Assembly: GCA_025201765.1 (NCBI GenBank)
Contig: MU623360.1
Location: forward strand, 124,001 to 188,000
Reading direction: 5' to 3'
DNA length: 64,000 nucleotides
DNA from: Daldinia sp. FL1419
Taxonomy: Eukaryota; Ascomycota; Sordariomycetes; Xylariales; Hypoxylaceae
This document shows, one piece after another, positions 13,273 through 26,131 of this stretch. Positions within the stretch are counted from its first letter, which is position 1. Each line of letters begins with the position of its first letter. The position numbers and the translations under genes were made by a program. A model generated the notes under the pieces. It was not told the origin of the DNA. It worked only from the letters and a program-made list of their open reading frames with translations, and made no database searches.

Positions 13273-14727
13273 ACTCCGTTTTCTATGGTCATAGAAACGT
13301 CTTGCATTCGCGGTTGCATCGTTGTGCATAGACTAGGACATAGGATTGCGTTGCATTTGCGGGGGTTTTTAAAAGTGTCTCCAAAAGTTTCAGGTTTCCT
13401 TTTTATTATGATACCTCGCGCCCAATAGAATTTACCCTCCCACGACCTGTCACCATAAAGACGACACCCCCCCGAAAGCCTTCTTCAATTTCTCTTCCAT
13501 AAAATTGTGTTTCATTACATTTCTCCCGCCACTAACAGCGCGAGACAATCATGGAGGGTGTTCGACAGGAATCTTTGTTTTTTTATCACATGAGCCACGT
13601 TCTATCGTTACGACAATAATGGTTGTCTGGCCGGAGGGGGAGTGGATTAGGGCAGACGAAACCGAGATGGACGGCGGGCTCCTGGTCGAGGGATACTTCG
13701 AGAGTGTGGCTATCACCGAATTTTAGGGGGTTATGTTGCGCAAATGCGGATCCGGTCGTTCGGGGTCTGGCAAGACGGCGGAAACCAACGGAATTGGTTT
13801 TGTATTCTTGATTGCATTTGGAATTTTGGTCACGGTTGACCACTGGCTGTTCCTTGCTAAGCGCTTTCGTTTGCGAGACATGCGGAAGGGAAGGCAATGG
13901 GGGAGGAAAGGGGGGAGGTTTGCGGGGGTTTGCGAGAGGGCTCCTCGGCGTTGCCACTGCCAAACGACGGTCGATACGACATGTATAGAGGCGCAATGAG
14001 TACCCGACGGACGCGAAAAGTACACATCGTACAAGGAGAAGGGGGCTAAACACACTCCGCCCCCTCTCTAAACGCCATTATTAATTTTTTAGAACAGCAA
14101 GCCAGTCCCAGCCACAAAAATTGATATATTAAGTAAACTCTTTGCAATTCTAAACCTTGGTCATGACAGTGATATAGCTCGGTGATGATTCGAATATTCT
14201 CGTCTTCAAAGTAGATCTCTAACTAGAGGTTTAATAGTTGATTAATGTGATAGTGTTTTTCTTAGCTAGGCCAAGATGGTATGTACGGCTGGACAGCAAA
14301 GGCACGTAGATCTATATTATCATCTATTTTGGAGTAGTAATCGCCTTGGGGATATATTATCAGGCGCGTGAAATACTCATAATACCTACTTAGGCAAATG
14401 GGATGTATAAAAAATACGCTGTACCTCAACGGTAGGCTAGGTAGCATTTGCCACCTGGGCCTGCTAAGTCCCCAGCAAAAATCAACAAGAACTACGAACA
14501 GGTATCGACAAAGACGGGCAGATTCCGAACGATATCTTAATCTCATTATAAGCCATTACATACGGTGATTATTTGACTAGACCAAACAAATAAAGCACAG
14601 GACACCCCGTACCCCGGAACCAGAACCAGAACTCCAGCCGCTATTATATGCCTAAAGAGTTCCGAACAAGCCGCTTGCCGACCCTTTCACCCCATCATGC
14701 GTATCTATTTACTGTCCCTTAATAGGA
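13273..14727. other. Convergent 3' intergenic region between eIF4G and POL1
   Basis: Both flanking genes end here, so the stretch holds their 3'UTRs. It contains overlapping short frames on both strands near 13586-14053 that look like chance frames in a GC-richer patch. A run of guanine tracts lies at 13888-13940 on the plus strand. No gene is supported. Confidence 0.55.
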
Positions 14728-17700
14728 CTAAGCAGCTGTGAATCCCAACTTCCTGCATAGTGTATCCATTGCGACCCATTGGCGACCGCATTTGTCGAGG
14801 TACTTGTCGACAACGCTCTTGACTGTACTAAAGCGAGTACGGTTATGCTCCGCAAGAGCAAGCACCGTTTCAACCTCTGTAGCATTCAAGCTACCAGCGT
14901 TACCCTGTCCACCTAGACCGGTAGCGCCGGAAGTTGCCTTGACGCGAGCCTTGTCCACGTCCCATAGAGACGCGAAGTAGACGAGCTGGTTATAGATATC
15001 GCGCTCACCGTACTCGTAGCGCATACGTCCGAGACAACCCGACGCCAGGCCCTTCGGACCCATACACCGCGTGCCGTAGACCGACATCTGGCGCGTGCGA
15101 TTGCCGCATGATGCATCGTCACACACAAGCCAAGCCTCGTAATATCGCGATGTTTCATTGCGAATCGCCCGTTCGACCTGTGCTACGATGCTAAGGTTGG
15201 GGATTAATGCTGAACACGACGGGCAGGCGACACCTTGCGGCGTGACACGATTTCCAGGTTGTTCTGGGGACAGAAGACCCTCAAAGGGTGCTGAGGCCTT
15301 ACACTTGCGACAGCGCAAAGAGAGACGGGTGCAGTCTCGGAAGCGGACCTCGTCAGGGATCTGGGATTCTAGGGGGTGAATTTCATGGTCAATAGACCCT
15401 GACTGACTAAAGGATGAGTTGTTGGCGTAACGGCGAATATCGAGACCCAGTTGCTCAGCAAGCTGTGAAGTTGATGTTCCAGTAATGTTGGCGCAAAGAC
15501 GCTCAACAGGCGGGAAAATCTGCTTGCCGATATACCACTCAACATCCACCTTGAGGCCGGAATCGGATTTCATTACATCTTGTGGCGTATATGCGCGCTT
15601 GGCAACGGGCTCGGACGACTTGCTGTCTCCAGTCACGACGTACGAGATAACGTCTCCACGACGGACATTCTTTCCTCGTGCGATCTCTCGAAGAGCAACC
15701 TGGACCTGTGGCATCGTGTCCGCATTTGGATATTCCTTAGGCGCCTTACCTAGTTGTGTGTAGATGATATACTTCGGGATAGGGACAGCGTGTTCTCGCA
15801 TTTTACCCGCGACCTCGCGCAAGTATTCGTGTATGCGTTGGACGGAGACTTCTGTCTCGTCGCCGGATAGAATCTCATTCAAAAGACGGGACGAGATCTC
15901 TTTTGACAGAGCACAGTATTCCCTACGCTTCATATCGAGACCCTTGACTTCCATCTTCTCAATGAACTTTCCGCCGGGTACCTCTACGAGGTTAATAGCC
16001 GCATATTTCTTCTTAGCTTGGAGTAAGATTCGTCTAAATACGTTGTCGATATCGATTTCTAAGAGGCGGTATCTTTCGTTGACGGCCTTCTTGAACTCCT
16101 GGCCGACCTTGAGCGCATCCGCGACCGATTCCACATTGGCATTGATCATGACAGAATCGGTATCACCGTAAATAACTTGGAGCGACTTCGACTCAGCGAG
16201 TTCTTTGGTACTTCGAAGGATCTCACGGCCTTTGTAAGTCGTAAGGATAGCTAGAGGTCTCGCATAGAAACGAGACTTAGTATATCCTAGACAACCGTAC
16301 ATAGAGTTGGCTGTTAATTTCAAAGCAAGCTGTTTAATATCCCAAGTGGCGAGCTGCTCCGGTGTGGCGCTCTTATCCTTCATGAGTGATTTAACCGACC
16401 GTCGCCGACTGACGAGAGTCGCGATAAGCCTTGGTAATATGCCTTGCTCCTGTTGGGTTGGAACTTCCGGCACGGCGTCTTCGTCATCCGACTATCTCAA
16501 TCATTAGTAAAATATTATATTAGTATAGCATGGTCAAACTTACGAGTGAGCTCCGCTCGACTGTTGTAAAACAAATGTTGAACTCCTGGATGATAGAAGG
16601 GTATAGGGAGTTGAAATCCATAACCAATACGAACTTGTCGTATAGTCCCTTTTCTGGTTCGAAAACAAGACCACCTTTATATTTGTCCTTCTTTTTACCT
16701 TCTGTAGCTTCCTCTTCGTTTTCTTCTTCAGCTTTGGGCCGTCCCTTGAAGAACTGCTTATCGGGGCAGATATATTTGTTGCGATGGAACTCATGCAACA
16801 AAATGTATTCGTTGCGTTCGGCACGAGTACCTGTTAACGTTCGAGCCCACGAATTACCCGCTAAATTCGTTAAGACTTTCGTCAAAGGCAGCATCTGCGT
16901 GCTTAAGGCCAACGCGGCGATAAAATACGTATCTGCTTCCATATGGGTTATGTAGTCCATTAGCCCTGACTTTTCTGACGCCCATGTCTTCAGAGCAGCT
17001 TCGCTGTCGAAATCTCGTCTGTGGACGCCTCCGCCAAGGTAGATGTTGCACATTTCTGTTAAACTCCAGGACTGGCACTTGTACATGACGGACTTGCCAG
17101 CGTCATTGGCAAGGTCACATAAGAGACGACCTGCCATAAGCTGGCGTTCCGCAAATACGTTGCCACCCGTTTTTCCTATGGCTGTTGGCCATGCTGCTCT
17201 ACGCAGTCGCCCAAGCCGCGACCACTGAGGCGTCTTCTTCTCGTGTAGTCGGTTCAAGAGAATACTATAGTCAACGCCTTCTAGCTGGTGACCAAGGATT
17301 ACGTCGGGGTCGATAAGATCAATTTGTGCTAGGAAGAACGACAGTATCTCCGACTCCTGTTTTACCAGTTTGATAAACGATTTTTTCCTGCCCATAGCCA
17401 GCTTATCGAAACCAATGGGAAATGCTGATCCGCTCGGCCTCATTAGCGTGAATGTTCTTGAGGGGAGCTTCTCCGCAGGTGTGGTGTCGCTGAGGAGAAC
17501 ATTTTCATAGATACGAGCGCTTATCGCAAGGATCTCTTGTTTATTATCTTTGGCATTGAAAACGGTCCGCATTGCAATACTCAAGAGAGTTAGAGGAGGC
17601 GCATCCAAGTTATCGGAATCACTCAAGGGAGAGATTGTATCAGGGTCGTTGACAAGGACTTCTAGTTTGGCATGGGACGCGTTCTTGATGGCACCGAAGT

Positions 17701-19350
17701 CAGCATCCTTCACTTTGAGCCAGCATGGGCCCATAATGTTCTTCCACAACACAAACTGCTCAAACAGTGCAGTGTTGGTACCAAAAACGTGGGAGAAGGT
17801 CTCCCCAGTTATGTCGGAGTTGACTGGCGGCTTTGTGTAAGGGTACAATAACTTGAGGTACTGCGCTTCCTTCGGTATTCCAGGGAGTTCGAAAGCATAC
17901 CTCCTGGTAGAGGGCTTGATCTTATGCATGTCGACCTTCATTTTAGTCATGATTTCGTCGACTTCCGAGTAAACATCCGTCATTTCTATTTCTTCACTCG
18001 TGTCCTGCCCGTTCTTTTGACGATATTGACGAGGAAGAAAGTATAATTTCCTCAAAATGTTGTCAACCTTGATAAAGCAGCTCACGTAAGTGCATGTTTT
18101 CTTGTTCAACACTTTTCCGAATAAACAGAGCGAACCGTTGACTTCCGTATAATCAGTCCAAAACATATTGAGGCTACCATCATCTTCAATGGCGTCTTTA
18201 TAATCAATTTTCCCGACGCTGCGGGTTTCAACAGGGGAACTGCTGACAACGCTCAGCTTGCTCGTAAGATCATTCCACGATGACGAATCAATGTCAGCCT
18301 CAGCAGCTTTCGTCGGGGATGAACTAGTAGGAGTAGGGTATGGGTCAGGTTTGACCAGCTTCTTGATAGGTCGAGAGGCAGACAAGTTCACGCTAGCAGC
18401 ATTAATTGTTCCAGCATGAGATACCTCCATCATCTCCTCGTCTTCTTCTTCTTCGACAGGCTCAACTTTCACCTGAGTTTTTCGCGCAGCAACCTTTGCG
18501 GTGGGAGACGAAGGAACAGGAACTGAGTCGCTCATAATCATGTCGGACGCGGACGGTAAAAAATCGTCATCATCCATAGCCGGGAGGTATCCATCGTCAT
18601 CACCAGAAACCTCCTGTGGTTGAGGGGCAGGCGACGATCGTTCTTCACTTAATCTCGCTTTCTTGGTAGCTGGTTGCCTATTTCCCCGGACTGGTGATAA
18701 AACACGAGCTCGGCGTCGTTCAGGGGATCGATGTCGCTTTGGGGCCCGTGACGCCGGGGCAGGTATGTTCGCATCAACCTCGCCTAATAGGTCTGCCAGG
18801 AATCTGTCATCGTCTTCGGTTTTCACGACCTAATCAAGTTAACCCCGAACGAATGACTGAGCACAAGCCCAAGATCGAGTTATACCTTTGGTTTTTGTTG
18901 AGTGGTAACTTGACCCTTCATAAAATATTCGCTAATATCGCGGTCGTTGGCGTCTCGTTTTGCCTTCTCTTCGTCACGCTTCTTCTTGTCTAGCAAAGTG
19001 TAAGCATATAGGGAGGTCCAAGTTACACAATATAAACAAAATGGTTCTTTAATACCTGACTTACGAGGCTTCCCTCCAAGTAATACCTCGTCCTCACTCT
19101 CAGATTCATAAGTATGTACTCGATCCCATTCCTCTCGTCCATCATCGGCGTAACCTTCGCCATTATCGTCGACAACGAAATCGTCTTGGTTCAGACGATC
19201 GCGAACAATCTTCTTGTATTGGTTTTCGTCGACCTCTTCGTATAGGTCTTGTTCTTCTTGGACCTCGTAAGAGTCGTAGGCTTTCTTACCAGCAGCGCGC
19301 AGAGCCTTCAGCTCGGCCAGCTTATTCCGCCTGCTGAGCGACTTGGACAT
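14728..19350 (-). CDS. POL1: DNA polymerase alpha catalytic subunit
   Basis: Family B polymerase of the primase-polymerase alpha complex, which extends RNA primers at nuclear replication origins and Okazaki fragments. Four exons on the minus strand: 19350-19065, 18989-18886, 18829-16544 and 16491-14728, giving 1479 residues, close to the yeast length. All three introns (75, 56 and 52 nt) keep frame. The ATG at 19350 opens MSKSLSRRNKLAELKALR, the conserved alpha N-terminal motif; an upstream in-frame TTG is not used. Polymerase motifs: DFNSLYPSIIQEFNI (region II) just before intron 3, then LTANSMYGCLGY (region III) and VIYGDTDSV (region I). The C-terminus has two zinc-binding Cys clusters, one with CRKC and CPSC and the next with CDDASC and the following Cys. 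Exonuclease-like segments near IDPDVILGHQLEG are degenerate, as usual for alpha. It is divergently arranged with the PPR gene. Confidence 0.96.
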
Positions 19351-20413
19351 TTCGACGTAGAGGCAAGACAAGAGTGTTGGCTATATATGCTACAGAGAAT
19401 AAATCATATCCAGATTTCAAGAGGAAGGAAAAGTATGGACGAAAGTTTTTTTGTATGGGGTTTAATGTTGTAAGTGTATGTGAAGGTGTGTAAATGTGGA
19501 AGTACAAAATAAAATCAATTGGGGACAAATGGATCAACTGCCATGTCAATTAACGATAATGTACCTAATCTTAAGGGATCTTTCCACTTTAGCGAGGGAC
19601 GCGACGCGCAAGCCACCATTTACAAAACGCGTTTTTCGCGTATCCTTGTCAATTTCAATTTACAACCGCTCCAAGTGGCTGGACATAAGTACTTGGATAC
19701 ATACCTACCTAGGCACCTACACACGTACCTAGGTACTTACAGGTACCTACGGATAAAGTAAATAATAATAATTTGTATAGTTCGAACCTCTCTAACGTAT
19801 GCTCAATGCCAAATTTCAAAGAAATACCTTAGAGAATCCAGCTTAAAAATAATAAGGCTAGTTAGTAACTATCAAATATAGAAACCTGTTTCTGTAGCTA
19901 AGAGTCCGCGAAATTTACCTGTGTCTGAGTCTCTTCTCTCTTTCCCCCCGCCGCCAGGTACTTAAATGCATGTTTGTGACCGCGTCTTACTACCTATCTA
20001 CTAAGGTACCTCTATTAATGCACCGGGCTCTACCTAGGTCACTACCTGATGCTTAGTAACTACCTAGGTACCTTCTAGATGCATATCGGGCAGTAGATAC
20101 CCAAGTACCTAAGTACCACCTTGAGATAGGTACTCAGGTACTTCTATTTACGTAAGGTGGGATTGGCGGGGTACCTTGGATGCATCCTGAAGAAGATCTA
20201 GGTACTAGGGACGTCACAGGTCCCGTTTACTGGAAATTTACTAAACTTAACGGCAATTATCGATAAGGATAAGGATAACAAACCCGCATCTAATCATTTT
20301 TTTATATGCGACAAACTTGCATATTCCAATCCATCATTGGAAGTCTATCAAGCTAATAAATACGTCAACCCTTTTCACATAGTGCCTTCACGGCACTTGC
20401 AGAGCGACCAAGT
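19351..20413. promoter_or_regulatory. Shared divergent promoter region, POL1 and PPR gene
   Basis: About 1.06 kb separates two divergent start codons. It is AT-rich and has dense TACCTAGGTA-type palindromes at 19690-19755 and 19975-20215. No open frame or RNA gene is recognised. An MCB-like ACGCGT sits near 19628-19633, which would suit a replication gene, but a single six-base match is weak evidence. Confidence 0.5.
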
Positions 20414-22489
20414 ATGTTTACTTGCGCATCGTGTAAGAGAAAAGCTTTCTCTACGCTGATCAATCATACGTTTCGCCTACAAAATACTGCTGCGACAGTA
20501 CGAACGATCTACACCCCGACTTTATCTCGCCAGAATAGGGAACATAGGGAGCAATTAGAACATAGAGGATCCGAGCGTGCTCATGTATCAACGAAGAAAT
20601 TAAGGCGGAAAATAAGCTGGGGTGATGACGAGGAAGAAGATCAACCGAGAGGCCCAAGAGCAACCCAAATAAAAAATGCACGAGTATCTAAACTCAACTC
20701 ATCAAACAGGGAAGATGTATACGATGAACGAGATGGACTGGACTCATGGACCGGACGCGGTGTAGATGATATAGGGGAATGGGCTGCGCAAAAACAATTA
20801 CAGTATCTACAAGATCCGCTTCATCTTGCAAATTTCGTCAGAAATACCTTGAAGAAGGATAACGCCGACGATGCTCTCCTAATCACGAGGAAAGCCAGCA
20901 AAGATTCCAAGGTGACAGTTAGTTGGAATCACATAATCAACTATCACTTACAAAAAGGCAAACTTCATTTTGGAATCAAACTATACAATGAGGTTAGCAC
21001 TTATTAACCCCGTCACGATCGTTGTCGTTATCCCTGCGCCAGCTTACACGTCCCATAGATGAAGAAGAGAGGCCAACAGCCGAATGCTCAGACTTACACA
21101 ATCATTTTCAACGGATGTGCTACGTCCCAACACTCCAAGCTAGCTGTATCCGAGGCTATGAGAATTTACAACAACATGCTAGCTAACGAGCGCATAACGC
21201 CTAACACCATTCATCTAAACGCTCTTCTCAAGGTCTGCGCAAACGCCGAAGATATTGAGTCCATGTTTACCATTGTTCAAACCGCCAACGAGGGTATCAG
21301 AGCGCCAAACAACCTAACTTATACAATCATCTTAAATGCGCTACGGCGCAAAGTTGATCGGCGCCAGTATGGCTCTATCGTGGATGTCGATACCCCCGAA
21401 GTAATAAGATCAAAGGCGCAAACCATCCAACGATCCAAGGCAATATGGGAAGAAGTTATCTCGAAGTGGAAGGCCGGCTCTATTATTATCGATGAAGAAT
21501 TAGTCTGCGCTATGGGATGGACCCTGCTAATGGGAGACTGGAACGATGCCGTATCAATAGAAGCCCTGTTAGAGCAAACGATGTTCATCCCAAAGGATGA
21601 TAGGGCGGCAATCCGCGGGAGATCTAAGGGAGATGTAAATGCTATCGAAGGGGCAACTGACGTAACAGATGCGGAACCGGTCTATAGGATGGATAACCGC
21701 AAAATCATAGCACCAGGAGCCCCTGCGATCAACTACGCTCTCCCAGGAAATAACTCCCTTTCTCTAATTCTCGCTGCTCTTGAGAAGACTGGGAAGACGT
21801 CGAGTGCTTCACGATATTGGGATATCTTCACCAAGAAGCATGGCGTCGTGCCTGATGCCAACAACTGGCATCATATGCTCACGACACTGCGTCGTGGGAA
21901 GAACAGCGGTCAGACGGCTTCGTATCTACGGGATATGCCTGCCGAGTTAATCATCCCTAAGAACTTTCGTACGGCCATAAACACTTGTCTACGAGATAAC
22001 TTGAACCTCTCGTCCTTTATCCACGCTACCGAAGTTTTAAAAATCATGCTAGACAAGCTTAAAACTCCGGATCCGATAACCTTGCGCAACTATCTCCGTG
22101 TAGCTTATGCCAACCAACGATGTTTCATCCAGCAGTTTAAGGACACCGATGCTGCCATGATGGGATGGGGCAAACAGCTCGCTACAGCCCTCGAAAATAT
22201 CTGGAAACCGTACATGACCCTTGCGAAGCTATACGGTGAGGATGGGCCAGAGTCAAACATGAAACGAGAGCTCGTGGCTCTAGCACGAAAAGTTATTGCG
22301 GCCACCGATAGAGTAATCTCTCTAAAAGCTGTAACGCCAGCAGTTGAGAAAGAAATTGCAGCGAGGCGTAATAGTTTGAATAGAGTTGTCGTCGCCCATT
22401 TTGAAGAGCTAGAGAAGCTGGATCCTAACCTCCGTCAAAAAGCGGAAGTCGATGAAGAGGAGGAAGACGATGAGATGGTGATTGCCTAG
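20414..22489 (+). CDS. Pentatricopeptide-repeat protein, probably mitochondrial
   Basis: Predicted organellar RNA-binding protein of 669 residues. Two exons, 20414-20992 and 21059-22489. The 66-nt intron removal joins YNE to MKKRGQQPNAQTYTIIF, restoring a PPR helix pair. The N-terminus is basic with little acid (KRKAFSTLINHTFRL, then a stretch rich in Arg/Thr), consistent with a mitochondrial presequence. PPR-type units with PNAQTYT, PNTIHLNAL and PNNLTYTIILNAL occupy roughly residues 190-290. The C-terminal half is helical and less regular, and ends in a short acidic tail. PPR proteins of this kind in fungi act in mitochondrial rRNA or mRNA maturation or translation (for example Ccm1, Pet309 or Dmr1); which one this matches cannot be settled by eye. 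The donor GTTAGC is slightly atypical, but no better one restores the repeat. Confidence 0.85.
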
Positions 22490-23145
22490 CCGTAAAGAAG
22501 TATTCACGGAATGGATCCAACGAAGATGTAGCAATACGGGTCAAGGAAAACCTGCTGCCGGAGAGCGCAGATAGCATGCGTTTGTACACTTTGCCGAGTT
22601 CTTCTGTACAAATTTACAATCACCCATTTGTATATTTACGAATCATGATATCATGATGCCTAGAAAACCAAATACCCCTTAACTATAGAGTATATTGTGT
22701 AGTATATGTGGTATAGATTCGTACAAGGACGTTCCATATGTTATCTTATAGATTCTATTGTATATGGGGATGCCAATAAGGGTGGCTACAACTCGCAACT
22801 TGTCCCTTCTTCGATTTGGACTTGTATAAAGCAGGTACCGTCTATGTGCGTACCTGCAGCAGACACATACGATATGTATGATAGAAGTAAGTGCTTAGGT
22901 ATAGAGAAAGACCTACCTTAGGTAGGTAGGTAAGTAACCAGCAAATCTTACGAATACGTTCTCTTCTCCGTTCTTCTTTATTTCCCGTTCTATAAAGAGG
23001 TTAGCATGTCGCTATACATTCTTGGACAACTAGAGACATCAAGCAGCATTTAGAAACTAATTTCTATCTTTATTATTTGCTTCCACGCCGATCTTCTTGG
23101 AGTGGTTGGTGTATTATCCGGGGCTATTCGATTATACTCGGTACG
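22490..23145. other. Intergenic, no gene seen
   Basis: 3' flank of the PPR gene and upstream region of the serine-rich gene. Contains a GGTAGGTAGGTAAG run near 22917-22935. Nothing else is recognised. Confidence 0.55.
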
Positions 23146-24875
23146 ATGGCTAGCCTTCGAGAAAGATTACGCAAACATACTGCCATCTGCCCCGAAGCGA
23201 ATATGAAGGATACGGGACACGAAGTATTTCCCAAGTTGTCCTCGCTAACTATGGATCGATATGTCATCGCAGACAAATTGAGGGCCAAGCGCTATGCCTT
23301 ACGACGACGTCTCGCGTTAGGTCTCGACCGTGTAAAGACTGATCAAGTGTCGCAGCATGCTGAGCATGATAGATCTTCCAGTGATAGTCAGGATAAACAT
23401 TCCTCTTCGATTCGAAGGGGCATCAACTCCATCTCGTCATCATTAAGGCAACGACTTTCTTCAGATACCTCCACTGGCAGCGATAGCCAGGCTCTAAGCC
23501 ATCGCTCGTCTATTATACGGAAGAGTTTCAGCTCTGTGTCGTCGTCACTCAGGGGCATTCGCTCATCCATGAGTTCCTCACGACCGTCACAAGACGCAAC
23601 AACCCTGTGTAATACCCCTCCGGACGATACGGTGCGACTGGCGAAACATTTTAGCCACCGGAGGTGCAATAGCTTAGATCACGTATCCAGTACATCATCC
23701 GGCAAGGATTCAACTCCTCGACTTCCAGATCTAGATACGACTATTAAAGGGATAGAAAGGTCTACCGAGAACCGATCACCAAATACACTCTTCAGCATGA
23801 GCATATTTGATCGTCTTGATGGCCCATTCGCGGCGGATTCGAACGGTAAGAAAGCCTCATGCTGTATAAATCGGAATTTTATACGCCAATACGATGTTCC
23901 ACTATTCCTAGTACAGCCATGGTTATTGATATTACGCAGCTAAACTGCTATAAATGAGTCAAGGCTAATGCAGGAACAGACAAAGTTGATACCAAATGGG
24001 AAGAGATAGTCGTACCTAGACAACCTTCTCCCATTTCGGGACGTTTCCCGATCCGGATCAAGCGCCTCGATTCCACTGTTGGCGAAAGAGTAGTAGAGCC
24101 AAGGATAAGTCAAGAGGATACTCTAACCTCTATAGACGACCAGGACCCTACAAACTGCTCAGCTCTCAGAAATGGGGATTTGAGAGGGGCGCATACGGAC
24201 TCCAAGCTTCCCACGCAGTGGCTCGACTGCATACTAGAGACATCGGTGGCTATACGAGACAAGGGGTTCCTAATATATAAGTCGATCTCGGACGATAAGA
24301 TCAAGGAGAGACTTAGGCGTTTATATGCTAGGGTATATGTCTTTGTTCCCGACAAATATGACAATAGCAAGCCGTGGCCGAGACATCGCTACCCTGATCT
24401 CGAGTCTGCCCTTAAAGATCTATGTACTCGATTCAAGCCCTACTACGCCAGCTTTGCAGCGTTCGCTCCCAATGCACACGCTATCCAACTATTCCCGCCG
24501 GACTTCAAATCGCTCGATAACGAAGGTCTCGCCTCGGGGATAATCATCTTCAATATCCAGGAGGCAATGGATAATTGGCACGCTGCGTCGTCGGACGTCG
24601 GACGGCGCAGGCCAAAGGAAGAGATGAAGGAGTTGATAGCAGATGCGAAATCAGAAATGAACTTCAGCATAGTTACGGAAGATCTAGCCGCATTGGAAGG
24701 ACACTCACCCCCTTGCGTGTACGATGCGGATAGCATGGAAATGGATGCGTCCCTGGATGACATACGAGAGCCTGTGATATCGGGGTTTACCGAGCACAAG
24801 ATGAAAAGTTCGGAGACATTGCTGACGGATGATTACGATATGACTATAGCGTCAAAGATGGGGTTCATTCCTTGA
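23146..24875 (+). CDS. Serine-rich basic protein of unknown function
   Basis: Not recognised as a named family. The two-exon model 23146-23845 and 23980-24875 gives 531 residues. The intron (134 nt) has donor GTAAGA and acceptor CAG, with a GCTAATG branch-like site, and it joins SN to DKVDTKWEEIVVP in frame. The ATG at 23146 (MASLRERLRKH) is preferred; a frame extending upstream to 23077 uses a non-ATG start. Residues about 65-170 are Ser/Arg-rich low complexity with three repeats of the form RR/RK-x-INSISSSLR, KSFSSVSSSLRG and IRSSMSSSR. The second half (from THWLD-like TQWLDCILE) is a compact mixed region with WPRHRYPDLESALKDL and an LFPPDFKSL segment, probably folded. No signal peptide or membrane helix. 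Probably a conserved filamentous-fungal protein; localisation unknown. Confidence 0.7.
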
Positions 24876-25490
24876 GAGGCATTTGCCAGATTTAGATCAG
24901 TCGTGTTTGTTGGGAGGACACTCGTGGTATTTCTCGACCCCCTTTTCGGGGCTTTGGTAGAAGCAATAGGTTTTCATTCGTTTCTTGTTGCTGGTAGAAT
25001 GGATTGGGCTGTTCCAATACCGGATGCCTAGGCTAGTTCAATAAATCAGAGAATGAATTAAGAATCGACCGAGGAGAAGCCAACCTGTAAAGTAATAGTT
25101 ACTACAGATATCGTCGTCACGCTTTACTTTCCAATAACTAGTATTATTATTATAACTATGCCCCTTTATTCTTTCTATATGCACGGATCCGTATATATAG
25201 ACGTATGCATACACGCATACACGCATACACGCATACACGCATATATGCACTTGGCAAATAGATACTAACTACAGGTACCTAGCATATGTACTTCGGTATC
25301 GATACTGGCAGTTGCTGCCACCTGCAAGGGAACGTCATCTATTACATGGAAGGTTTACAATACAAGGTCGACTTCTTACATACACAACTCACTAAGCTCA
25401 AGCTTCGTGCCTCATAAATAACACCCGTACATACAGGTACCTACCTATCTACATTCTACACGTAAAACCAGCAATCAACACATCAACACC
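24876..25490. other. Intergenic with an octamer microsatellite
   Basis: Upstream region of the Atg43-like gene. Besides the microsatellite at 25211-25242 it has TACCTACC-type motifs near 25435-25450. No gene is seen. Confidence 0.55.
25211..25242. repeat. Octanucleotide tandem repeat (ACACGCAT)x4
   Basis: Four perfect copies of ACACGCAT, flanked by a partial GCAT copy on the left and ATATGCAC on the right. A simple-sequence repeat, likely length-variable between strains. Confidence 0.9.
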
Positions 25491-26131
25491 ATGGCGGCAA
25501 GCATACCAACCCAAATCGCCGAAACGATCCAAACAGCCCACATCCAGCGAGACCCGTCGCCCCGGCACGACCTCAACCCCTCCTCCTCGCTCTCCGAGAA
25601 GCAGCCCGTGCGATTAGAAAACCGACGACACGATTCAATCGACTCGATCGACGACGACATAGATATAGACGACGAGGACGACGAGAGCGAGATCCCGATC
25701 AGCGTGCTGAAGCCGCACCCTAGGAGCAGGAACCTGCCGCCTATGCCGGACTTGCGCTTCGAGCAGAGTTATCTGCACAGCATCTCCAAGGCGGACACGT
25801 GGTGGAAGGTTGGGTGGATCACGGTGCGGGATCAGGTATTTGCAACACCTACGGTTCTTTCAGCCGGGTAATGACGCATGTCTTGCCCCGGGCCGCCAAG
25901 GGAGGAGCTAACGAACGTGTCTGCGGGTAGATGATGATGCCCTTCGCCCAAGGCGTCCTGTACAACCTCGCGCTCCACGGCTGGCACCACTGGAACAAGA
26001 ACGCGCAAATCAGCGGCAACTCGGTCGGCGCACGCCTGCGTCGCTGGTGGTACGGCGTGAATAACTGGCCGCTGCCCCCGTCGGCACGCGAGTCGGCGCG
26101 TGCGAGGATTAACGCCAAGGCAAGAGCTTGA
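25491..26131 (+). CDS. Atg43/DUF1770-family protein
   Basis: Small fungal protein of 181 residues from exons 25491-25835 and 25931-26131. The 95-nt intron has donor GTATTT and a GAGCTAACG branch site. Splicing joins WITVRDQ to MMMPFAQGVLYNLAL, which recreates the block I associate with DUF1770 (from memory: LRFEQSYLHSI, then TWWKV and TVRDQ, then a QGVLYNLAL helix and a Trp-rich WWYGVNNWPLPP segment). The N-terminus is disordered with an Asp-rich run (DDDIDIDDEDDE, about residues 60-72). The fission-yeast founder, Atg43, is an outer-mitochondrial-membrane mitophagy receptor. Assigning that role here is inference; I did not identify a convincing Atg8-interacting motif. The only membrane-prone stretch is the moderately hydrophobic helix after the splice junction. 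Confidence 0.8.

Noticed and set aside
13586..14053. 155-codon minus-strand frame in the eIF4G 3' flank
   Set aside because: Overlaps other frames on both strands in a GC-richer patch, has no recognisable motif, and its composition follows the local purine-rich strand.
25211..25242. Octamer repeat considered as a CRISPR or telomere-like array
   Set aside because: Units are contiguous without spacers and the unit is not a telomere repeat; it is a plain microsatellite.
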